NCBI GenBank assembly: GCA_015680685.1
Contig: MNCI01004128.1
Coordinates: 2,051 to 66,050, forward strand
Source: Gnetum montanum
Taxonomy: Eukaryota; Streptophyta; Gnetopsida; Gnetales; Gnetaceae
Direction of reading: 5' to 3'
Length of the DNA: 64,000 bases
Made by a program: the position numbers and the translations under genes. Position 1 is the stretch's first letter. Every line of letters begins with the position of its first letter. The notes below the pieces were generated by a model. It was not told where the DNA came from, did not search any database, and saw only the letters and a list, made by a program, of their open reading frames with translations. Positions 55,831 to 64,000 of this stretch are shown here, piece after piece.

Positions 55831-57611
55831 TAACTTTTCTAGTTTTTATTTTTACAACATCATTATACATTTCCAATTTTCGTGTGTGTGTGTGTGTTCC
55901 ACCCTGTAAGTTTGTCCCATAATAAGCATTCTTCATGATGGTATGAACTATTTTCAAATTGATTGCTAATGTTTGGTTTTTACCTTTAAGTCACAATGTT
56001 GATACTAAGGCATGTTTCCTTTGATATGACAGGCAATGATTTCACTTCATCCATTTGTCCACCAATTTCTATGGTCTCCCTCGACTTGGAAATGTACAGT
56101 CCCTTTCTAATAAGAACTTTAATGCATCGGTGATTGGGCATTTCTCAAACTAAGGAAGGAGTCACAGATTGAAAAGGGTGTGACTTTAAGGGAACTTGAT
56201 ACTTTTTTGTTGGTCATTCTCTTAGGTGCTTGAATGTTTCTTCTTAAGTTTTCTTGCTATTCTGATGTCACCCAATTATTGGAAGCTGAGATAATAAAAA
56301 TACGAAGTCTTTCCATGGTGTGGTTCTCATCCATAAAAACACAAAACACAAAAAAAAAACCAAGTGAGAATTCAAAACACACCCCTTAGACGAATAAACT
56401 TGGGCTACAAGCACTGGTTATGGAACAAAAAATGTTCCCTCTAACTAAGGCCCTTCTCGTTTCCCATTCTCTCCTTTGTTTCATCAAAATGATGGTGGCT
56501 CTTGGTGTGTGTATTCTTGTTATCCAAGTGGATGGCTAAACTAAATGCATTGATGCGAAGTCACTGGATGTGGTTGGTTTGAGGCTGGAGTTGGAATGTG
56601 AATTCCTAAGTCATGTTAATCATACAACACAAAAGGGACTGTGCACCACCTTGTTCTTGGGATTCCATTCCATTCTCTTCTTTCCATCCTTCTCTCCATT
56701 GTTCACCTCATTGCCGGTTGTATCATTAGTGTATATATTTTGGTTGATGCATTATATTCTTTTTGGTAAATTCTTGTGGTTAAAACATTAACTCTTGTTC
56801 CAAGGGATATTCCCAGAGCCTATGGACTCTTTGAATGTGGGTTTTTCAGGGCATTAAGGGCGTGAGCCTACTTTGGGGAGGACCCACTGACATTCCTATT
56901 TGGAGCATTAGTTAAATTCTTTCACTTAACATTTTACAATTAATTTTAGTTTTGTTTATTTCCATCTTGACATCCATTTCATTGATTCCATAGTTATCCC
57001 TTTTTATCTCTCTTTCTTACTCCTTTTCTTTTTCCATTCTAACGCTACCGGAGGTTCGCGATTAGTCATGGGGGTATGGGGCCTGATTTTTTCAATTTTC
57101 TCCTAGCCCTGAAATTTTTGATTTTCTTCCTAACCCCTACACCTTTGGTGGTCATCCTTAATATATTCCCATATCCATATCAGCCATACCACAACCTAGC
57201 GAATGAACTTACCAATTCCAGGATGATTCAATTACCCTTGCTAATATAAGATTGTGTTGTGTGTGTAGATGGCGACCATGCAAACAACGGAGTGGATCTA
57301 GTGCAAATACTTGGAGTGGAGCCGTGCTAGAAGTAGTGATGCAAGAAGCAAGATCAATGGCGTGCTTATGGATGGACAATGAAGGTAAAATCTTGGTGTT
57401 GGTAGCAACAACACTTCTTCCTTTTTCTTTCTCAGCTGCCAACAAAGGCCTGATGTCATTGTAATAAGGTGTTCACCCTTGTTGTCATGAACACCAGTTT
57501 TGTCAATTCTTGTAATAATGATCCATTCACATGTCATCCCATTAGTTCCATTTCCCTCAATAATTCCATACCTACCTGATATTATTGTAAGGAACTCGAG
57601 GATGAGTTTTC
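55831..57611 (+). other. Conserved 3' non-coding region of element C
   Basis: Colinear with A and D. A GTGTGTGTG run at 55881-55896, the box CTACTTTGGGGAGGACCCAC (56868-56887), ATTAGTCATGGGGG (57061-57074), and CTAAT...TGTGTGTAG before ATGG at about 57269. No ORF is supported beyond the short ATG tail. Confidence 0.7.
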
Positions 57612-57669
57612 ATTCAGTCATGGGGGTATGATGAGATGAGTTTTCATTCAATCATGGGGGTATGATGTG
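57612..57669 (+). repeat. Duplicated G-tract and junction with element H LTR
   Basis: GATGAGTTTTCATTCA[GA]TCATGGGGGTATGATG occurs twice in a row (about 57601 and 57635). The second copy passes at GTATGATGTG (57660-57669) into the minus-strand LTR of H. Confidence 0.88.
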
Positions 57670-58399
57670 TTTCCTAATCTATGCTACTTCTGAAGGCAGT
57701 GGAAAATAATATTAACTAATCTAAGCTAGGAGGGAAAGGGTAAGAAAATCTAATCTAGCCTAAGTGTGATGAGCAACTGATTCCTTGATCAACCATACAC
57801 ATCTTGGACTTCGTGCACGACTACCACTGGGACTACCAAGCTTAGGTCCTAAGTATGCCATTGGGATTACCAAGCATAGATCCCAAATACACCACTAGGT
57901 TACCAAGTGTAGATCCTAGCTACACCACTGGGCTACCAAGCAGTCACACTTAAATGCTTGTAATCAAGTCATACTCGTTTTGCTTCTAGGAGTTTAAGGG
58001 TGAGAGAGAGAAAATAGTAAATAACATTAAAGAAATAACAAATACATAAATAAAAAAGTTAATGCTACAATGATGAAGTAATCTCAATATTTATTGCCGA
58101 TCATGTGCGTGTCCAAGTATGACACACTCAATTAAAGATACTGTACAATTACATTCACCATATTGCGGGCAGACATGAGAAAAAATCTAACTCTGGAGGG
58201 ATCAAACTACTAGAGCTTCACTACTCTAAAATTGGGATCCTGAATAAGGGAGTGCCACGTCTAATTTATAGATATGGTGGTGGACTATGATATCATGTAC
58301 GTGATATCATAGGGAAGACGCGATATCAAGTACGCGATATCGCGGTAGATGCGATATCACATACGCGATATTGTGGCCTATGGGAATCGCGTGTCATCA
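57661..58399 (-). repeat. Element H 3' LTR, truncated
   Basis: Begins TGATGACACGCGATTCCC at 58399. GATATC/GCGATATCGC-rich block 58380-58286, TATA (CTATAAATTAG) at about 58275-58261. Lacks roughly the last 190 bp of the B/E LTR. Confidence 0.88.
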
Positions 58400-58416
58400 T
58401 ACACCCACGACTAAAT
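58400..58416 (-). other. Element H 3' G-tract, variant
   Basis: The minus strand reads ATTTAGTCGTGGGTGTA directly before the LTR; the usual CATGGGGG is CGTGGGTG. Confidence 0.75.
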
Positions 58417-58570
58417 AAAAACTCATCCTCAAGTTACAAGGAGAACAAGATTCATTAATTAGACAGTTGATAGGTATGGGATTATTAATTGAAAAAATAA
58501 ATGGACTAATGCTGCAGTGTGGGAAGACACAACACAGAGAAAAAATACTACAACTACAAAAATTTGGAAC

Positions 58571-61356
58571 TCATGTAGTTCCTAGTGGCAGTGGCTTCTC
58601 CATGGGTGCTTTCCCCTTGTCACGTGCTTCAAGCTTGGAAGGTTGATGATGCTGAAGAATGGCCTAGAGCTTCTCCTCTTCAGTCCAAGGATCTTGTGTC
58701 ATCCATGCTAATGTTCTGATGTTTGACGGAGTCGGCACCTCCTATGGATAGGGTAGTTGCAGGAACATCTGATTAGCTTTGATGTACCATGCTGCAAACA
58801 CCCATCGTTCCTCTTCATAAGGTCTGGCCTTGTCTTTAAATTCATGAATCACTGTTAGCCATCGAACCAAGTTGGTTGCAACATATTTTTGTCCCTGATA
58901 GCTTTCTTTTACCATCGCAAGTTCAGAATTTGCGATATCTAGTTTTCCAACCAGCTTCTTGTGCTCTGCAAATTTTGCTTCATATTTGATATGGGTGGAA
59001 GCTACCAGCTACTCGAGCTCTAACCTCGGGTGTCCTCCTATTAACATGGCTAGGTTGGCATATCTGAGATTTACCAACTCCATGTACTTTGTCAAGTCTT
59101 GGATCTGCATGTCTCGGTTCTTAACTTCCGCTTGGTAGGCAAAGGCGTAAGTGTCTAATATAGCCCTCCAATAAGTGTGCTGAGCACTGATGTTGTTGAT
59201 TTCATCCTTTCCATATGGATCTCCTTCTCTAGGATTTGTTTGTTCATCCCCACCTGATCACGGAAATTCTCCTTCAGCTTCTCATGTCGTTTAGTCTCAT
59301 TCTTCCACGTGCGTATTTCGATGGCTGATTTTTAATGAATAACACGTACCTCCTCCATTGAGAGGGTTCAGTTCTCTTTGGATAAATGGCTTACATCTAG
59401 GTTGACCTGAATGAACTGTTCTCGTAACTAATGAAAGTGTTCATCGAGAACATTCTTTTGTTTCTTCACAGAAGTCAACCGAAGGTTATCTGCAACCAAC
59501 TACTTATTTTCTTCTTCTAAGGCCCTGAGTGCCTTAAGATGCACATGAGTTTGTGCTTGAGCTGTGGAGGCATCCTAAGTGGTTGTCTCCTTTTCTTCTA
59601 CCATCCTCTTATTTTCTACAATTAGCTTTGTTAATTTCTCAGTTCTAAAATCTTCTAACTGGTCTACAGGAACATATTGCAAAGGATCCTGCTATGCTGC
59701 TGGTAAGACTATGAGCTGCTCTTGTAGTTTTTGCACTTCAGCTTCAGCATTCTCTGCCCTTACTTTGGATATGACCAGCTTCCCCTTTGTGGAAATGAGG
59801 TCTGATTAAATTGTTATTACATCTTGGGGGATGTCAAACAAAGACATCAAAACCTGTCTTGTTTGAAGTAATCTGTCCAATGCATCCTCATGTTCCGCAA
59901 GAGTTATTGAGGTTCCGGCAACAGTTTGAGCATCCTGTGCTCCTGAAAGATCTACCGGTGGCACAATAGATACATTGAAAGATTCCTTGATGTGATCAGC
60001 AACCACTTCAGTAGCTTCCATGGCATCCTGGTGTTGCATGACCACCACAGTGGCCCCTTCACCAGTCTCTAACTGCACTTGAAAAGATGTCATGTTTCCT
60101 GAGATCTGTTGTGACCATCTGCTCTCCCCTCCTCCTGTTTGGATGGATAATTCTCCCCTTGTGCAATCTAACGAAATAGTAGGTTGGTCGGCATCATTGA
60201 TGACGTGGAAGAGATTTGCGTAATCATAGCTTCCCCAACTAACTGTCTCGATGATGGCCCTAAGATGGCTCATCGATGGTCTATAGTCTTGTGATGGTGG
60301 TTGATCCTGACCTTTGCTAGGTCCTACTTCTTATTGTTGGCTAGGACCTATGGCAGGAGGTTGACTGGGTCTTGCAAGTTGAGTTGCAGGTGGTTCAGTC
60401 ATCTGTTCTTTCTCTTCATCTAGTCCCAGCTCTTTGCTAGTGCTCTTTCTTAGAGTTGGCACCTTTAATAATTTAGCATAAGAAGCATTTTGGGCCTTTT
60501 GAAGGACGTCATTTGTGTATCCCCAAATACCAGCCTGTTGGCACAGTTTCCTGATAAGGCAGGCAAAGGGCAACGCCATCTTCCCTAACTTCTGTTCTTC
60601 AAATTTCCTTAGGGTCTCCATCAAATATAGATGGGGAAGGTTAGCGTTAACCTTTCCCATCAACATTGCACATCCCCTCGCCACATACGTAGATATTCTT
60701 TTTAAACCTTTTGTGAGGAAGAGGTGATAGGTTCCAATTTTGAAAAAGACCCACTCTTCAGCCGTCAACTCACCAAAAGCTTTATCTCTACCATAAGCCT
60801 TCTCTAACTAATCTTTTCACACATCAATTTCTGATCGGGTAGATAATCGAGCAACATGGGGGCCTGAATTCGGAAGGTTTAACACTTTCAAAATCACCTG
60901 CATAGAAAAATCTACTATCACACCACAAATGTTAACCATGGTGCCCTACTCCTTATTGTGCTAGAACAGGTACGTTTCACCTAAGTACCAGGCACTGCAC
61001 TTAGAGAGGAGAGGCCATAAGGGAGACCCTTTAAGGTGATCCCTAACAACCTTAGGAGCAAACTCTACAAAAGGTTCAAAATTAAGCTCCATGATCACTG
61101 CAGCAACTGTGGACTTCGTATGGATAGCCTAAACACATTCCAGGGGCAACGTGAGTTGTTGTCATGGTTCAGGCGCAGTAGAAACTCCTCTTTTTTTCTA
61201 CCCAGACCATCCTATAGGAGGTTCTTCTTAATGGATGCTAAATGATTGCACCTCCTGTTCTGCATGTTGTCTAGCAGGGACTCATCTTCCACCTCTCCGA
61301 GGGTGTTTCGCTTCACCTTGAGTAGGACCCTCTTGTTGTGCACGTTTCGGGGCCAT
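58571..61356 (-). pseudogene. Element H ORF2 (best preserved copy)
   Basis: Starts MAPKRAQQEGPTQGEAKHPR at 61356 and ends GKAPMEKPLPLGTT before TGA at 58573-58571. The first domain contains NLPNSGPHVARLSTRSEIDV, AFGELTAEEWVFFKIGTYHL, MGKVNANLPHLYLMETLRKF and LPFACLIRKLCQQAGIWGY (open 60768-60331). A Pro/Gln linker precedes an open 155-codon part (60273-59806) with ESRWSQQISGNMTSFQVQLE and DALDRLLQTRQVLMSLFDIP. The rest (59800-58850) is rich in E/K/Q heptad-like text, a coiled coil. Few stops and shifts break about 930 codons. The first domain loosely resembles a putative plant transposon domain; I would not assign a function. Confidence 0.75.
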
Positions 61357-61821
61357 CTACAATCACACGAGCCAATGTTATTCAGGTTTTTTTCAGAGTT
61401 AAGTTATACCTTACTACATGTCTTTAATTAAATATCTTATGTTATCATGTGATTGTGCCTCAAAATTATAATAATGGGTCCTATGACTTAGGTGGATTTC
61501 ATTTTAATTTCCCAGTATACTTAAGGGCATATGATTTTTGGCACAATTTTTCTAAGTGTTAGTATTAATTACCCTAATTGATGTCCTTTGGATGATGACA
61601 AATTTCAAAAAAGTTAGGCACTTTTTGGCAAGTGTCCCTTCCCCATGACTAAACTGAACGCTCTGGGTTCAAGCAAGTTCAAACAAAATTAAAATTAGAG
61701 CACCAGTGTGTGAGATATGAGTGAAAAAGAAAGGGTCATGCAATTGCAAGTCATAGAGAAAAATTTCAAAAATTCCCCCCGTGTAAATGGCAAAATGATG
61801 CTAAGTGTTGCAGCGGGGATT
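61357..61821 (-). other. Leader of element H ORF2
   Basis: Non-coding. Holds GTTTAGTCATGGGG on the minus strand (61654-61641), the middle G-tract box. Confidence 0.55.
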
Positions 61822-61915
61822 CCTATTTATAGGTAAATAGGACACGATATTGCGTACGATACATCGCATACGCGATATCACGTGGGACGCAATATCGCAT
61901 ACACAATATCTCGTC
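61822..61915 (-). promoter_or_regulatory. Internal LTR-like promoter block of element H
   Basis: On the minus strand, GATATTGTG, GCGATATTGCGTCCCACG, TGATATCGCGTATGCGATG and ACGCAATATCGTG are followed by CCTATAAATAGG (about 61833-61820). This is the same syntax as the LTR promoters, with better preserved palindromes than in B. ORF2 begins about 470 bp downstream. Confidence 0.55.
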
Positions 61916-62243
61916 CCCAGTGATGTGGAACACCTAAAAAAGATCGAATTTTTAATAATTTTCTTGAAATTAATGGTGTAAAATGAGGGCATTGTCAAGT
62001 ATTAAGATATCCTAGGGTAATTTCATTAATTCGAGAGGCACATTTGATGATAAGGATGTGAATTAGCAATTAAAAATTTGGTAGTTATGAAGAAAAGAGA
62101 ATGTAATGGTACATTGGAACGGTTAAATTGGAGGGTTAATAAAAGGGAAAGAAAATTATGAAAAATAAAGCTGAGGGTAAGAAATTTTGTGTTTTAGCTA
62201 GAGAATTAATGAAGATTACAACAAAATTACACAAGTGGGTCCT
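61916..62243 (-). other. 3' non-coding region of element H, cut by gap
   Basis: AT-rich. Its far end AGGACCCACTTGTG (minus, 62243-62230) is the start of the conserved GGGGAGGACCCAC box, broken by the N run. Confidence 0.5.
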
Positions 62244-62874
62244 NNNNNNNNNNNNNNNNNNNNNNNNNNNNNNNNNNNNNNNNNNNNNNNNNNNNNNNNN
62301 NNNNNNNNNNNNNNNNNNNNNNNNNNNNNNNNNNNNNNNNNNNNNNNNNNNNNNNNNNNNNNNNNNNNNNNNNNNNNNNNNNNNNNNNNNNNNNNNNNNN
62401 NNNNNNNNNNNNNNNNNNNNNNNNNNNNNNNNNNNNNNNNNNNNNNNNNNNNNNNNNNNNNNNNNNNNNNNNNNNNNNNNNNNNNNNNNNNNNNNNNNNN
62501 NNNNNNNNNNNNNNNNNNNNNNNNNNNNNNNNNNNNNNNNNNNNNNNNNNNNNNNNNNNNNNNNNNNNNNNNNNNNNNNNNNNNNNNNNNNNNNNNNNNN
62601 NNNNNNNNNNNNNNNNNNNNNNNNNNNNNNNNNNNNNNNNNNNNNNNNNNNNNNNNNNNNNNNNNNNNNNNNNNNNNNNNNNNNNNNNNNNNNNNNNNNN
62701 NNNNNNNNNNNNNNNNNNNNNNNNNNNNNNNNNNNNNNNNNNNNNNNNNNNNNNNNNNNNNNNNNNNNNNNNNNNNNNNNNNNNNNNNNNNNNNNNNNNN
62801 NNNNNNNNNNNNNNNNNNNNNNNNNNNNNNNNNNNNNNNNNNNNNNNNNNNNNNNNNNNNNNNNNNNNNNNNNN
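62244..62874. other. Assembly gap (631 N)
   Basis: Run of N inside element H between the conserved box and the end of gag. Confidence 0.99.
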
Positions 62875-63054
62875 GAGATTACTTACACAAACATGAAAAA
62901 GACAAACACACAAAAACACAAAAAAGATAAAAAGATAAAACAAAAAGTTGAAAAATGAAAAACTGGAAAACAAAAAGTTGTAAAATTAAAGAAAATGAAA
63001 AATATTTATTAATCCTACTTGTTATTGAAATGGGGTTTTCCCCCATAACTAAAT

Positions 63055-64000
63055 GGTTTAGTATGATAAGGATTAATAAATGGGAAATGAGGATCCTTGC
63101 ATATTGGAAATATTGAAATCGGTCCATACTTATCACCTTGGATTTTACGCACTTTGTAATAAACACAGTGGGGCAGTTCATACGATGTAGTTCTTCAATA
63201 ACGAGTTGACCCACTATGATATTTAGGACTGTTAGATGGTATGCAAGGATTAGACTGATGCCTCCCATGGTTGTGTTCATTAGGCCATATGGTTGTTGGA
63301 GTGTAAGTTGGTGGCCCTGATGAAGTTACATGAGGCGTTGGGTTCGAAGGTAAGGGTGCACCACATTGTTGGACTTGTGCTGAGTTGGAAGGTGCAGTGG
63401 CCTCTTAAGTGTGTTGTCCTTTCCTATGGCCATGTTTAAAGAAAGGACGCCTTGGATGTTCAGGAGGCTCTTCACTACTGTTAGTAGCGGTAGCACAAGT
63501 GTTGTTTGTGGGTTGTTGTTGTGGCACAAACACCTTAGGAACAGTTGGTGGCATTGTGGAAGGAGGGAAAGGATACAAATGTTGAAAGTTAGGAGGAATG
63601 TAAGGTGCACAAGGAGGTGGTTTTGTTGGATGTATGGGCTGATAGTAGTATTATGGAGAATGGTATTGTGGTGAGATAGAGTATGTTGGCCTAGTTGAAG
63701 AAACAGGGTGTTGAACGTGATAAGCATTTGGATTCGGAAAATGTAAAGGGCACCTCCAGTCTAAGGGTGGATTCCCCCACGACTGGGATTGTTTCCACTA
63801 TGATTGAACATAGTATCTCTGTACGAACTCTGGATGTAACTTGTTTCCCCAATGCTCATGTAGATGCAACAATATTGGTCATTGGCCCTTGGGGTGATCG
63901 TACAGGCATATGTTGTATTTGTACGTATGATTGACAGTTGAGCACTTATCCCCTTTAGTATTTTTCTCTGAATGTCTATTGGTTTTTCCTGCTTCTTGGG
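63055..64000 (-). pseudogene. Element H gag, C-terminal part
   Basis: From the window edge the minus strand reads YKYNICLYDHPKGQ, a stop, PILLHLHEHWGNKLHPEFVQ, RYYVQS; then a Pro/Ser/Tyr-rich stretch (to about 63540), TNNTCATATNSSEEPPEHPR, FFKHGHRKGQH, and TPTTIWPNEHNHGRHQSNP. It ends at the G-tract box (63052-63040) with HFPFINPY. It aligns along its length with B 27310-28230 and E. The N-terminal half lies outside the window. Confidence 0.75.

Larger units (their letters stand above)
48563..57660 (+). mobile_element. Element C: gag-protease element, 3' LTR lost
   Basis: LTR shared with D, primer site (52474), gag (52616-54480), protease (55180-55690), N at 55699, 3' non-coding region, and two copies of the G-tract (57612-57626 and 57646-57660). 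The sequence then continues as the minus-strand LTR of H, so C's own 3' LTR is gone. It is the better preserved sister of A. Lack of RT and integrase agrees with A, but the N at 55699 could hide them. Confidence 0.83.
57661..64000 (-). mobile_element. Element H: gag-ORF2 element, minus strand, runs out of window
   Basis: LTR (58399-57661, its 3' end cut), G-tract (58416-58400), ORF2 (61356-58571), leader with middle G-tract box (61654-61641), internal promoter block (61915-61822), N gap, first G-tract box (63052-63040) and gag C-terminal part (from 63055 to the window edge). Same order as B. The 5' LTR should lie beyond 64000. Confidence 0.85.

Noticed and set aside
55644-55922. Phe/Cys/Thr-rich open frame after element C protease
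   Set aside because: It is the translation of the TTTTTGTTTTACA minisatellite.
62158-62973. Open frames of 231-266 codons
   Set aside because: Made almost wholly of N; short ends are low-complexity.
1-64000. tRNA, rRNA or organelle-derived genes
   Set aside because: None was recognised while reading; a covariance-model scan could not be run here.

Overview
The window looks like intergenic DNA from a large, repeat-dense seed-plant genome; a conifer or another giant genome is my guess, not something the sequence proves. It is AT-rich, no intact host gene is visible, and almost everything recognisable is a decayed Ty3/gypsy LTR retrotransposon, often nested in another. Many old coding regions carry stops of the CAG-to-TAG and TGG-to-TGA kind expected from cytosine methylation decay.

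Layout. 1-271 is the end of an LTR. 1490-4890 (minus) is a deletion derivative of a Ty3 element (gag, protease, integrase tail). 5281-5749 holds two adjacent direct duplications. 7219-7502 holds two exons of a CNNM/DUF21-type membrane protein pseudogene. 8190-8460 is a hairpin-forming tandem repeat. 9113-12620 (plus) is the pol region of a Tat-lineage element with a second RNase H domain; three related hairpins and a 70-bp tandem array follow it. 15700-18154 and 34059-35918 look like two halves of an unrecognised minus-strand, intron-containing unit, split by element B.

From 18155 to the right end, six related elements share one architecture: LTRs with TGATG...CATCA ends, GATATC palindromes just upstream of the TATA box, a tRNA-Asp-like primer site, and a TCATGGGGGTA tract before the 3' LTR. 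Element A (18270-25037) has both LTRs, a perfect CCTAT target duplication, gag and protease but no RT or integrase. It sits in the TATA box of the 5' LTR of element B (18155-34058). B, E (36705-44064, minus) and H (57661-64000, minus) have gag but no visible pol. Instead they carry, or in E once carried, a long 3' ORF (ORF2, about 930 codons in B and H). In B and H this ORF is preceded by an internal copy of the LTR-type GATATC+TATA promoter block. Element D (35919-52473) supplies an Athila-like RT/RNase H/integrase. Element C (48563-57660) has gag and protease. A roughly 188-bp tandem array with a palindromic core (49834-52335) sits inside the LTR shared by D and C.

Together this suggests one superfamily in which pol-bearing members such as D could mobilise partners carrying gag-protease (A, perhaps C) or gag-ORF2 (B, E, H). 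The partnership is inference. The shared LTR ends, primer sites, G-tract boxes and 3' conserved boxes are seen directly. Assembly gaps lie at 37112-37240 and 62244-62874, with single Ns at 5805, 46867 and 55699; the one at 46867 sits between two exact 53-bp copies.
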